Below the pieces are notes generated by a model that saw nothing but the letters and a program-made list of their open reading frames with translations, made no database searches and was not told the origin of the DNA. A stretch of 64,000 nucleotides of DNA. Source: Actinopolymorpha singaporensis. GTDB lineage: Bacteria > Actinomycetota > Actinomycetes > Propionibacteriales > Actinopolymorphaceae. Both the position numbers and the translations under genes were made by a program. The stretch is taken from positions 3,335,981 to 3,399,980 of the forward strand of contig NZ_LT629732.1 in NCBI RefSeq assembly GCF_900104745.1. The letters are read 5' to 3'. Positions within the stretch are counted from its first letter, which is position 1. Each line of letters starts with the position of its first letter. This document shows, in pieces, positions 19,650 to 28,446 of this stretch.

Positions 19650-20363
19650 GTGCACGTGCCCGACGGATTTCTGGACGCGCCGACGTCGATCGCCACCGGC
19701 GCCGTCGCCGCGGCCGCGGTGGCGGTCTCCCTGCGCCGGGCCCGGCACGAGCTGGACGACAAGACCGCGCCGCTCACCGGGCTGGTCGCCGCGTTCGTGT
19801 TCGCCGTCCAGATGCTCAACTTCCCGGTCGGGGCCGGTACCAGCGGGCATCTGCTCGGCGGGGCGCTGGCCGCGATACTCGTCGGACCGTGGACGGCGAT
19901 TCTCTGCATGACCGTCGTCCTGCTCGTCCAGGGGCTGTTCTTCGCGGACGGCGGCATCACCGCGCTCGGCACCAACATCACGTTGATGGGCGTGGTCACC
20001 GTGGTGGTCGGCTGGGCGTTGTTCCGGCTCACGCTGCGGTTGCTGCCACGGCGGCCGGCCTCGGCGGCACCGGCCGCGTTCGTCGCCGCGCTGGTCTCGG
20101 TGCCGGTGGCCGCGTTGTGTTTCGTCGGCCTGTACGCCGTGGGCGGCACCGCCGACATCTCGTTCAAGGCCGTCTTCGCCGCCATGGTCGGCTGGCACGT
20201 GCTGATCGGGCTCGGTGAGGCGGTGATCACCGCCCTCACCGTCGGCAGCGTCATCGCGGTCCGCCCCGACCTGGTCCACGGCGCACGTTCGTTGCTCGCG
20301 GCCCGCGAGCTCACCGTGCGGGAGCCGCGCCCGCTCGTCGCGAAGGGAGACCGGTCGGCATGA
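19650..20363 (+). CDS. cbiM: CbiM, ECF cobalt/nickel transporter substrate component
   Basis: 237 residues from GTG 19650, behind cgaggagga. The N-terminus VHVPDGFLD is the metal-binding loop of CbiM/NikM, where the amino group and His2 bind Co or Ni, which fixes the start. About seven hydrophobic segments follow, with MLNFPVGAGTSGHLLGGALAA in the middle. It is the first gene of the four-gene transporter operon. Confidence 0.92.
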   Translation: MHVPDGFLDAPTSIATGAVAAAAVAVSLRRARHELDDKTAPLTGLVAAFVFAVQMLNFPVGAGTSGHLLGGALAAILVGPWTAILCMTVVLLVQGLFFADGGITALGTNITLMGVVTVVVGWALFRLTLRLLPRRPASAAPAAFVAALVSVPVAALCFVGLYAVGGTADISFKAVFAAMVGWHVLIGLGEAVITALTVGSVIAVRPDLVHGARSLLAARELTVREPRPLVAKGDRSA

Positions 20364-20827
20364 GCAGGCCAGAAAGCGGTCCGGACAACCGATCGGACGA
20401 CCGGTCCGACAGCCAGGTGTCCGGCAGGCGGCGGCCCCGCACCCGGGTGTTCGTGGTGGTGGGTCTGCTCGTCGTGCTCGCCCTCGCCGGCGGGGCCAGC
20501 TACTACGCCTCGGCCAGTCCGGACGGACTGAACAAGGTCGCCGAGGACCACGGCTTCGCCTCCACCGCGAAGGACAGCCCCACCCGCCACTCGCCGTTCG
20601 CCGACTACGGCGTCCGCGGCATCACCGACGGCCGGGTCTCCAACGCGGTGGCCGGGGTGGCCGGCGTGGCCATCGTGCTGGCGCTGGGCACCGGTGTCGC
20701 CCTCGCCGTCCGCCGCCGCGACCGCCGCGACGACCGCCCCACCGACGACGGCGCCGAGCACCCCACCGACCGCAGGTCGGCCGACGTGGACGACGCAGCC
20801 GCCGCGCCCGCCGACAGGAGGCGTTGA
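20360..20827 (+). CDS. PDGLE-domain protein (CbiN-like component)
   Basis: 155 residues: a charged N-terminus, one helix at about 30-50 (VFVVVGLLVVLALAGG), the motif SPDGLNKVAEDHGF (PDGLE family), a second helix VAGVAGVAIVLALGTGVAL and an Arg/Asp-rich tail. PDGLE proteins replace CbiN/NikN in metal ECF transporters. The ATG overlaps the cbiM stop. Confidence 0.85.
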   Translation: MSRPESGPDNRSDDRSDSQVSGRRRPRTRVFVVVGLLVVLALAGGASYYASASPDGLNKVAEDHGFASTAKDSPTRHSPFADYGVRGITDGRVSNAVAGVAGVAIVLALGTGVALAVRRRDRRDDRPTDDGAEHPTDRRSADVDDAAAAPADRRR

Positions 20828-20828
20828 G

Positions 20829-21593
20829 GTGGCCTCGGGCCACAGCCACCTGCTCCACCTGCACGGCCACTCGCCGGTGCACCGGTTGCCCGCGCACTGC
20901 AAGCTCGTCGCCCTGGTGACGTTCGTCCTCGTGGTGGTGGCCACGCCGCGCACCGCGTTCTGGGCGTTCGCCGGGTACGCCGTCCTGCTGCTCGCCGTCG
21001 CCGCCCTCGGCCGGGTGCCGCTCGGCTTCCTGGCCCGCCGGGTCGTGGTGGAGACCCCGGTGATCGTGTTCGCCGTACTGCTGCCCTTCATCGCCCAGGG
21101 ACCGCGGGTGGAGGTGGCGGGCCTGGCGCTGTCCCAGTCCGGCCTGTGGTCGGCGTGGAACGTCCTGGCCAAGGCCACCCTCGGCGTCGTCGGCTCCATC
21201 CTGCTGGCCGCCACCACCGACCAGCGCGACCTGCTGGCCGGGCTGCAGCGGCTGCGGCTGCCCAGCCAGCTGGTCCAGATCGCGACGTTCATGGTGCGCT
21301 ACCTCGACGTGATCACCGGCCAGCTGGGCCGGATGCGGATCGCCCGGGCGGCCCGCGGCTTCGACCCGCGCGGCCCCCGGTCCTGGCCGGTGCTGGCGCG
21401 GTCGGCGGGCACGCTGTTCATCCGTTCCTACGAACGCGGCGAGCGGGTCCACCTGGCGATGCTGTCCAGGGGGTACGCCGGCTCCCTGCCCGTCCTGTCC
21501 GAGGACCGCACCCCGCCGGCGGCGTGGGCCGCGGTGGCCGTCCTACCGCTGTGCGCGCTTCTCCTGGCGGTTGGTGCATGGTGGACCTCGTGA
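20829..21593 (+). CDS. cbiQ: CbiQ, ECF transporter T component
   Basis: 254 residues, with hydrophobic segments and the coupling motifs ARAARGF and SRGYAG that contact the ATPase. The His-rich start HSHLLHLHGHSPVHRLPAHCK is common in metal-type CbiQ. It overlaps cbiO by 16 bp. Confidence 0.9.
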   Translation: MASGHSHLLHLHGHSPVHRLPAHCKLVALVTFVLVVVATPRTAFWAFAGYAVLLLAVAALGRVPLGFLARRVVVETPVIVFAVLLPFIAQGPRVEVAGLALSQSGLWSAWNVLAKATLGVVGSILLAATTDQRDLLAGLQRLRLPSQLVQIATFMVRYLDVITGQLGRMRIARAARGFDPRGPRSWPVLARSAGTLFIRSYERGERVHLAMLSRGYAGSLPVLSEDRTPPAAWAAVAVLPLCALLLAVGAWWTS

Positions 21594-22390
21594 CGACGAC
21601 ACCCGGGGCGACACCGCCGGCGACACGCCCGGCCGCGCAGCCGGTCCTGGCGGTCAGCGGCCTGGCGTACGCCTATCCCGACGGTCACCAGGCGTTGTAC
21701 GGCGTCGACCTCGCCGTGTACGCCGGCGAACGGGTCGCCATGCTCGGCCCCAACGGCGCGGGCAAGACCACGCTGGTGCACCACCTGAACGGCATCCTCG
21801 AGGCCGGCCGGGGGACGGTGCACGTCGACGGGCTGCTGGTGGGGAAGCCGACGCTGACCGAGGTACGCCGCCGGGTGGGCGTGGTGTTCCAGGACCCCGA
21901 CGACCAGCTGTTCATGCCGACTGTGCGCGACGACGTGGCCTTCGGCCCGGCCAACCTCGGTCTGCGCGGGGTGGAGCTCACCGCCCGGGTGGAGGAGGCG
22001 CTGGCCGCGGTGGGGATGGGCGACCACGCCGACCGCCCGCCGCACCACCTCTCGTTCGGGCAGCGGCGCCGGGTGGCGGTGGCGACGGTTCTGGCGATGC
22101 GGCCGTCGGTGCTCGTCCTGGACGAGCCGTCCAGCAACCTCGACCCGGCCAGCCGCCGCGAGCTCGCCGAGATCCTCACCGGCCTGGACGTCACCGTGCT
22201 CATGGTCACCCACGACCTGCCGTACGCGCTGCAACTGTGCGACCGCGCGGTGATTCTCGACGAGGGCACGATCGTCGCCGACGGGGCGACGGTCGACCTG
22301 CTCGCCGACGCGGACCTGATGGCCGCGCACCGGCTGGAGCTTCCGTTCGGGTTCGACCCGGTACGTGCCAACGTCGCGCGAGCGGGGTAG
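21578..22390 (+). CDS. cbiO: CbiO, ECF transporter ATPase
   Basis: 270 residues. Walker A GPNGAGKTT, Q-loop VVFQDPDDQLF (typical for ECF ATPases), signature LSFGQRRRVAVA, Walker B VLVLDEPSSNLD and switch VTHDLPYAL. It energises Co/Ni uptake together with CbiM, the PDGLE protein and CbiQ. Confidence 0.93.
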   Translation: MVDLVTTTPGATPPATRPAAQPVLAVSGLAYAYPDGHQALYGVDLAVYAGERVAMLGPNGAGKTTLVHHLNGILEAGRGTVHVDGLLVGKPTLTEVRRRVGVVFQDPDDQLFMPTVRDDVAFGPANLGLRGVELTARVEEALAAVGMGDHADRPPHHLSFGQRRRVAVATVLAMRPSVLVLDEPSSNLDPASRRELAEILTGLDVTVLMVTHDLPYALQLCDRAVILDEGTIVADGATVDLLADADLMAAHRLELPFGFDPVRANVARAG

Positions 22391-22482
22391 CCATCTGGAA
22401 GACTGGCAAGATCTCCGGTAGTTGTTCCGGGGATCTGCAGGTGGAACCACCGCGGGGCCGATGTGATCGGAAAGGACCACCA

Positions 22483-22809
22483 GTGAGCGATTCGACCAGA
22501 CCGGCGCTTCCTGACCAGCGGGCTGCCAGCAACGGCTCCCGCCGTGCCCATTCGGGCCCACGCACCGCGGCGCAGATCGAGGCCGACCTCGCGGCGACCC
22601 GCGACTCTCTGGCCAACACCGTCGACGTGCTGAGCGCACGGGTGCAGCCCAAAGCGCTGGCCGGCAGGGTCTCCGCCAAGGCCAAGAGCTTCGTCGTCAA
22701 CCCCGACGGGAGCCCGCGCACCGAGCGGCTTCTCACCATCGGGGGCGGCGTGGCCGGCGCTGTCGGGGCACTGACCCTGCTCCGCTACCTCGTCCGGAAG
22801 CGTGGCTGA
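22483..22809 (+). CDS. DUF3618 family membrane-associated protein
   Basis: 108 residues from GTG 22483. The DUF3618 core IEADLAATRDSLANTVDVL is followed by VQPKALAGRVSAKAKSFV, then a hydrophobic helix (LLTIGGGVAGAVGALTLL) and a basic end RKRG. Function unknown. The stop overlaps the next open frame. Confidence 0.8.
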   Translation: MSDSTRPALPDQRAASNGSRRAHSGPRTAAQIEADLAATRDSLANTVDVLSARVQPKALAGRVSAKAKSFVVNPDGSPRTERLLTIGGGVAGAVGALTLLRYLVRKRG

Positions 22810-22889
22810 CCCGGCCGCGTCGTCCCACGATCACGTGGTGACCGCGTCCGCAGCGGCGTCCCCCTTGGCGTCCTCGGGGGACGGCGCCG

Positions 22890-22895
22890 TAATCT
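22890..22895 (+). promoter_or_regulatory. Candidate -10 box of GroES-like gene
   Basis: TAATCT ends 8 nt before GTG 22904 and supports that codon as start rather than the in-frame ATG at 22802. Confidence 0.4.
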
Positions 22896-22903
22896 CTCAT
22901 GAC

Positions 22904-23251
22904 GTGACTGACTCCCACGCCGCGCGGCTGACGGCCGAGAAACTGCCCATCCGCATGCTCCACGACCGGGTCCTCGTCTCGATGGACACCGAGAGCGGCG
23001 AGCGACGTTCCTCGGCGGGCATCGTGATCCCGGCCACCGCCCAGATGGGCAAGCGGCTGGCCTGGGCACGGGTGGTGGCGATCGGTCCGCACGTACGCAC
23101 CATCGTGGTGGGCGACCGCGTGCTGTTCGACCCCGAGGAGCGCGCGGAGATCGAGGTCCGTGCCGAGGCGTACGTCCTGCTGCGTGAGCGCGACATCCAT
23201 GCCGTCGCCTCCGAACGCCTCGAGGACGACGCGACCGGCCTCTACCTCTGA
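22904..23251 (+). CDS. GroES-family (Cpn10) paralogue
   Basis: 115 residues from GTG 22904. KLPIRMLHDRVLVSMDTESGERRSSAGIVIPATAQ corresponds to the GroES start and mobile loop, and GDRVLFDPEERAEIEV to its second half. The C-terminus (YVLLRERDIHAVASERLEDD) matches Cpn10 end strands. No groEL is adjacent, and the usual GroES loop signature is only partly kept, so this is probably a specialised or stand-alone paralogue. Confidence 0.75.
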   Translation: MTDSHAARLTAEKLPIRMLHDRVLVSMDTESGERRSSAGIVIPATAQMGKRLAWARVVAIGPHVRTIVVGDRVLFDPEERAEIEVRAEAYVLLRERDIHAVASERLEDDATGLYL

Positions 23252-23275
23252 CCGCCTCGCGCACCGGCCGCCACG

Positions 23276-24460
23276 ATGTCCGACCAGCGACCAGATGAGC
23301 GGGCGGCTCGGCGCGGCGAGACGACCGTCGGTGAGGTGGCGCACCGCTCGCGCGAGTCGGTGCTGGCCCGCGCGGGGCGGCTGCGGCGAGCACTCGTGCC
23401 GATCATCCAGTCGGCAGCCGCGGCCGGGATCGCGTGGGTCATCGCCACCAAGCTGATCGGCCACCAGCAGCCGTTCTTCGCGCCGATCGCGGCGGTTCTG
23501 TCCCTGGGTGTGGCGCTCGGGCAGCGGCTGCGCCGCTCGTTCGAGCTGGTCGTCGGTGTCGCCCTCGGCGTCCTGGTCGCCGAACTCCTGATCGGGGTGA
23601 TCGGCCGGGGTGCCTGGCAGATCGCCCTGGTCGTCTTCCTCGCGATGTGCACCGCGGTGCTCGCCGGTGGCGGGCCCGTCCTGGTCAACCAGGGAGCGGC
23701 GTCGGCGATCCTGATCGTCGCCCTGGTGCCCGCGAGCGCAGCCGCCACCTCACCAGCCCCGACGGCGCGGTTCGTGGACGCGCTGGTCGGCGGCACGGTC
23801 GGCCTGCTCGTCAACGCCCTGCTGCTGCCGATCAATCCCATCGTGCTGGCGCGGCGGGCAGCGAACGGCGTCCTGGACAACCTCGCCGCCGTCCTCGAGG
23901 AGATCGCCGCGGTGCTCACCGACCGGGATGCGGGGCGTGCCATGGAGACGCTTCGCCGTGCGCGCCAGGTCGAGGGTCCGGTCGGGGAGTTGCGCGACGC
24001 CGTGGGTGCGGGCAGCGAGATCGCCCGCATCGCCCCCGTCCGCTGGCGTACCCGCGGTCACCTGATGCAGTACGTCGACGCGGTGGATCACCTCGACCAC
24101 GCGGTACGCAACGTGCGGGTGCTGGCCCGCCGGGCTGTGGTGGCGATCCAGCAGAACGAGCCGGTCGACCCGGGCCTGCCGGTGGCGATCCGCCGGCTGG
24201 CCGAGGCGACCCGGACACTGCGCAACGAACTGGCCAGGGGTGCGGACACCCGGGCCACGCAACGTGGGTTGGTGGACGCGGTCGAGCTGGCCACCGCCTC
24301 GGTCGGGACCGGCTTCTCCGGCAACGTGATGGTGGCGCAGATCCGTTCGGCGGCCCATGATCTGATGCGCGCCGCCGGGCTGGAGGCCGACGAGGTGGAC
24401 GAGGCCTTCGGTCGTCGCCAGCCCCCGGAGTCGGCCGAGTCGGCGGACCAGCCGGAGTAG
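23276..24460 (+). CDS. FUSC/aromatic acid exporter-type membrane protein
   Basis: 394 residues. After a polar start, six hydrophobic segments lie between about 40 and 185 (for example APIAAVLSLGVALGQRL, VVGVALGVLVAELLIGVIG and GGTVGLLVNALLLPI). They are followed by a long charged helical cytoplasmic part. The half-size FUSC pattern resembles aromatic acid exporters. Substrate unknown. It is convergent with the Mrr-like gene, one base apart. Confidence 0.78.
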   Translation: MSDQRPDERAARRGETTVGEVAHRSRESVLARAGRLRRALVPIIQSAAAAGIAWVIATKLIGHQQPFFAPIAAVLSLGVALGQRLRRSFELVVGVALGVLVAELLIGVIGRGAWQIALVVFLAMCTAVLAGGGPVLVNQGAASAILIVALVPASAAATSPAPTARFVDALVGGTVGLLVNALLLPINPIVLARRAANGVLDNLAAVLEEIAAVLTDRDAGRAMETLRRARQVEGPVGELRDAVGAGSEIARIAPVRWRTRGHLMQYVDAVDHLDHAVRNVRVLARRAVVAIQQNEPVDPGLPVAIRRLAEATRTLRNELARGADTRATQRGLVDAVELATASVGTGFSGNVMVAQIRSAAHDLMRAAGLEADEVDEAFGRRQPPESAESADQPE

Positions 24461-26149
24461 TCAGGAGGGGCCGGTCGGACGGGACGTCGACGAGGGATGC
24501 GCGTGTCCGGTGGGCCGGCGTCGGGTCCGGTCGGCGGGATGCGAGGAGCCCGGCCCGGCGCCGTTCGACCCCGCGGCCGGGCCGGCCGTCCCGTTCGCCA
24601 CGGGGCCCGGGGCCGAGGCCGCGGTAGGCGGGTCCATCCGGGCGGGTAGCCCGTGGCATCGGCAGAGCGCCAGGAGGCTCCGCCCGGCGTACAGGCGCAG
24701 CGGCCGGCCGTGCGCGTAGTCGTAGGCCTGGGGTTCGAGCCCGGCCGTGGTGAGCAGCAGGCCCTCGGCGGCGTGCTGGCGGCGCACGGCGGTGCCCAGC
24801 GCGCGTACCTCCGCGGTGTCCAGCGTTCCGCCGCGCCGGCGTAGGTGGACGACGGCCTGTTCGGCCCGCCCGCCAGTGGTACGCCGGGCGAGGTAGCTGC
24901 CGGGGGCCTGGGGGAGCGGCGTGAGCTGGTAGCCCATCCGCTCCAGCAGCCGCTCCATCAGCCGGTCGAACTCCTCCGGCGGCGCGGCCAGCAGGTTCGG
25001 TCCCTTGCCCGAGACGGCGACGACGAGGTGTGGGTCGGCCAGTGCGTACGGCAGGACGGGGGAGACGGCGGTGAGCTCGTCCGGGAAGGCCGACACCCTC
25101 GCGCCGAACCGGCTGCGGAGCTCACCCAGCGGGTCGTCGAGGTCCGCCGGCGAGAGCCGCGCGAACTGCCGCCGGGACGCACTCATGCTGATCAGGCAGA
25201 CCGGTTCCTTCCGATTGCCCGCTCCTTCCTTCGCCTGCCCGGGGTCGCGGCCGCCGTCGCCTTCGTTGTCGGGAGCGACCACGCCGTTGAAGACCACGGT
25301 CTGCACCAGGCCGTCGGGGTCGGCGTACAGAGCGACGTGCACGGTCCGGATCGCCAACTGCGCGCAGACGCTGCCGTACACCTTGCGTACCTCCGAGATG
25401 GAACGCCACCGGTGCACTCCGACCGACTTCGTGGCCGGGTTGTAGCGGTACTCCCGCTCGCGCGGCACCACGCCGATGCCGGGTAGCCGCCACTCGACCA
25501 GCAGCAACCGCGACTCGGGCACGTAGCCGAACCGGTGACCGCGGGGGAAACCGGCCGGGCGGGCCGCGAACGGCGCGAAGACCCGGGCGTAGTAGTCGCT
25601 GACCGCCTCCGGGTCGCCGGTCAGCACCCGGTCGCGGAAGCGGTCGACGCCGGCGTTGTGGGCCAGCACGCGCCGCCGGTCGGCTCCGCTGGCCTCGTGG
25701 TGTGCCCTGCTGCGTTCCTCGATCCGGGCCAGGCGGGCGGCCTCCTGCTCGCGGTAGCGCGCCAGCGCGTTCGTGTACGCCTGCTCCGCCGTCGCCTGCG
25801 CTGCCTGCCGATGGGCTTCCTTGGTGAGCAACCGGCGCAGCCGGCCCGTGCGAGGAGCGAAGTCCGACCAGGTGGGGACCGGCGCGGGTACGGCGTCGTC
25901 GCCGAGGTCGAGGAACGGAACCCGTTCCTTCTGGGCCTCGAAGTTCAGCGGCTCGACGGTGCGCGGCATCGTGGAGCGCAGGACGAACCCGAGCTTCTGG
26001 ATGCGCTGCTCGACCGCTTCGGTGCGCACCGCCGCGTCCTCGCGCATCCGCTGCTCGTCCAACTCTGCCCGACGCCGTTCCCGTGCCGAGGCGGCACGTC
26101 GGGTACGCCAGTTGCTGGGTCGCCGAAACTGGGGTCGTTGACGTGGCAC
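24461..26149 (-). CDS. Large basic protein with degenerate Mrr-like C-terminal domain
   Basis: 562 residues. The N-terminal third is charged and helical (coiled-coil likely at about 15-160). The middle part is unknown. Residues about 400-510 look like the Mrr restriction-endonuclease fold: MGYQLTPLPQAPGSYLARR, then AVVHLRRRGGTLDTAEVRAL and AAEGLLLTTAGLEPQAYDYA, like the VR-x-L...GxxVTxxxFxxxA pattern. The D-x(n)-QxK active-site residues are not recognisable, so nuclease activity is doubtful. The tail is Pro/Gly/Ser-rich. It may be a structural or DNA-binding derivative. Confidence 0.5.
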   Translation of the reverse strand: MPRQRPQFRRPSNWRTRRAASARERRRAELDEQRMREDAAVRTEAVEQRIQKLGFVLRSTMPRTVEPLNFEAQKERVPFLDLGDDAVPAPVPTWSDFAPRTGRLRRLLTKEAHRQAAQATAEQAYTNALARYREQEAARLARIEERSRAHHEASGADRRRVLAHNAGVDRFRDRVLTGDPEAVSDYYARVFAPFAARPAGFPRGHRFGYVPESRLLLVEWRLPGIGVVPREREYRYNPATKSVGVHRWRSISEVRKVYGSVCAQLAIRTVHVALYADPDGLVQTVVFNGVVAPDNEGDGGRDPGQAKEGAGNRKEPVCLISMSASRRQFARLSPADLDDPLGELRSRFGARVSAFPDELTAVSPVLPYALADPHLVVAVSGKGPNLLAAPPEEFDRLMERLLERMGYQLTPLPQAPGSYLARRTTGGRAEQAVVHLRRRGGTLDTAEVRALGTAVRRQHAAEGLLLTTAGLEPQAYDYAHGRPLRLYAGRSLLALCRCHGLPARMDPPTAASAPGPVANGTAGPAAGSNGAGPGSSHPADRTRRRPTGHAHPSSTSRPTGPS

Positions 26150-26547
26150 GGCGCGCTCCCTCGTCAGTGGGTCCTACCTCGCGGTGCGGGCGGTGTCAGG
26201 CTGAGCCGAGGGTCCGGGCGGCGGTCGCCTTGTTTCGTCTGCTCGTTTTCGGGGTCGCTGCCGCTTCCGATCACGCAGGGTCCATACCTTGTAACACCCG
26301 GCCCCGAACCTGGCAAAGGACTGTCACAGCGCTCAGTCCGGCCTGACCTTCGCGGCCGAACGGTGCAAGCTTGCGAAACGGTGCGGCCGCACTGTCCGGT
26401 TTGGATCTTCTGCCCGAATCTCGGCCGCCGCCTGGGCGCCCGGGAGCGACGGTCGTCAGGGGGTACGCCGTCCGCCGGTCGCCGACAGGGCGGTTGCGAC
26501 GCGGCGGAAGTTGGCCGAACTGGCCACGCCCGGGGGGCCGGTTGGCT
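26150..26547. other. Intergenic region without recognised gene
   Basis: About 400 bp with lower coding bias and AT-richer patches. It presumably holds the promoter of the Mrr-like gene and the 3' flank of the PASTA gene. No RNA or repeat is seen. Confidence 0.5.
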
Positions 26548-27152
26548 TCAGCGGCAGCCTTCGGTGAACTTCACCACCGTGAAGCTGACGGGTTGGCCGT
26601 GCAGCCTGGTACCCGGGGCTGGTGACTGGGTACAGATACGCCAGTTGCTCTCCAGCAGCGCCGCCCGGCCACCGCCGGTGCCGTCGACCTCCTCGATGCT
26701 GGTGTCCTCCGGCAGCGCCGCTCGGGCCACCGCGAGTGAGCGCCCGCGGAAGTCCGCCATCGTCGTACTCACCCGCATCGGCCGGCGCCCCTGGTCGTCG
26801 GCCGGGCAGTGTTCCTCCAGACGCACCGCGCCGAGGTCGATCGGGGAGTTCTTCGCCCACCGGCCCCGCGCGGGCGACTGCGTGCAGACGCGCCACGAAC
26901 GGCCCAGGATCTGGCGACGCCCGCGGCCGAGCGCGTGGTGGGAGGTGAGGTCGGTGAACCCGGCGCCGCGAGCCGCTTCCTGTGCCGACTGCAGGCCCAT
27001 GCCCACGAGGTTGGGCAGGAGCGCTCCCGAGGATCCCGGTCCGGCCCGACGGGCGCGGTGGGCCGGCCGCCTGCGCAGGAGGTGAGGGCCGCACAGAGGA
27101 CCAAGCCCTCCACCGCGACCGCGATGGCGACGGTCCCGAGACGGCGCGGCAC
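26548..27152 (-). pseudogene. PASTA-domain lipoprotein split by a frameshift
   Basis: From GTG 27152 one frame gives a lipoprotein signal peptide (IAVAVEGLVLCAALTSCAGG, lipobox LTSC). A different frame, ending at 26548, encodes two PASTA-like modules (LPNLVGMGLQSAQEAARGAGF ... SWRVCTQSPARG, and ADFRGRSLAVARAAL ... NWRICTQSPAPGT). The switch must lie at about 27,000-27,060. It is either a true frameshift or a sequencing error in a G/C run. An intact protein would be a secreted, lipid-anchored PASTA protein of about 200 residues that could bind peptidoglycan. Confidence 0.6.
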
Positions 27153-27421
27153 GCGGGTCCGGGCGGATGTGCCGGCGTGGGGCCCCGCCCGCCGGCGGCC
27201 TGCGTGCCAGCCTGCTGGTCATGGTCGCCACCTCCCCGCCGGACTACGCCCGAAAACCGGGATCAGGCCGTGCCTCCTGGAGAGCAAGGGGGAGTTGACA
27301 GTAGTTCCGCGAGCTCCCAAATGTTTGTCCGACTGGCGCTTGGCCTTGTCAGAAAAGGTCGTACAGAAAGTTGGGAAAACGGTGATGGTTCGAGCCGGTC
27401 GCCGCCGCGTACGATCAGCCC

Positions 27422-28321
27422 GTGGAAATCACCCCCCACAACCGCAGCCGGTTCCGTGTGGCTCTGTGCGTCTTCGGTGTTGCTGTCGCGTATTACGCCA
27501 GCGGATGGCTGGGCGTGCAGAGCTCTCTCGCCGGACGCCGCCCTGCCCATGGTGGCCGCCACCTCCTCGGCGCCACCCTCGTGTCGGTGCTCGGCTATCT
27601 GCTGCTGGACGCCACGGACTTCAGGCCGGAGTTGCCGAGACTGCGCGACGTACTCGCGCTGGTGGTGCTCGGCGGTATCGCTCCGACGGTCGTGGGTGCG
27701 ACCATGACGGTCGGCTCCCTCCGGTTGAGTGGCGCGTTGCCGGCGGACTTCGGCACGGCCTGGGTGGTCGACTGGAGCGGTGAGGCCCTCGGCGTGATCG
27801 TGATCGCGCCGTTCCTGCTCATGGTGCGCCGTCTCCACTGGCCCAGGCCTTTCCGGCCCGCGCGCTGGCTCGAGGCGGCCGCGCTGTTCGCGGCCATGGT
27901 GGCCCTGCTGGTCCTGACCTTCCAGCGCGAGGAGCAGTTGTTGTTCCTCACCTCCCCGTTCATCGTGTGGGCCGCGTGGCGTTTCCATCTGGCGGCGGCG
28001 GCGACCTGCGTGCTGGTGGCGACCGTGCTCGCGACCTACGCCTCCCTGCGCGGGATCAGCGCGTTCGCGTTGCACAGCAAGCTCTCCAACATCTTCACGA
28101 TGCAGTCGTTCGCCGCGGTGACGGCGTTGACCGCGCTCGCTCTCTCGGTGACGGTCACCGCCCGCAACGAGGCACGCGCCCACGTGGAGGAGGTCGCCAT
28201 CCAGCTGGCCGCCGCCGTCCACCAACTCGACCGGCGGCTGCGGGTACGCCCGCGGCCCGACCGGACAGCTGGGCCGGAGCTGGGCGGCGAGCCGGACGTG
28301 ACACAGGAGAAAACCGGGTAG
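27422..28321 (+). CDS. MASE1-like integral membrane protein, no output domain
   Basis: 299 residues from GTG 27422. About eight hydrophobic segments (for example LRDVLALVVLGGIAPTVVGATM and ALGVIVIAPFLLMV), with FIVWAAWRFHLAAAATCVLVA resembling the last part of MASE1 sensors. The usual WPP-type motif after the first helices is replaced by AGRRPAHGGRH. No GGDEF, kinase or other output domain follows; a short coiled tail closes it. It is similar in layout to the next gene. Confidence 0.65.
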   Translation: MEITPHNRSRFRVALCVFGVAVAYYASGWLGVQSSLAGRRPAHGGRHLLGATLVSVLGYLLLDATDFRPELPRLRDVLALVVLGGIAPTVVGATMTVGSLRLSGALPADFGTAWVVDWSGEALGVIVIAPFLLMVRRLHWPRPFRPARWLEAAALFAAMVALLVLTFQREEQLLFLTSPFIVWAAWRFHLAAAATCVLVATVLATYASLRGISAFALHSKLSNIFTMQSFAAVTALTALALSVTVTARNEARAHVEEVAIQLAAAVHQLDRRLRVRPRPDRTAGPELGGEPDVTQEKTG

Positions 28322-28446
28322 CCGACGGAATTATGCAGGCAAGGTCCATAAGGTCCTCGAAATGCTCGGACGGTCTGTGGTGCCCGGGCCGGAGGACCTG
28401 AATAGGTGCTGAATAGCGACGACCAGTCGGCGTACGATGAGGTGAC

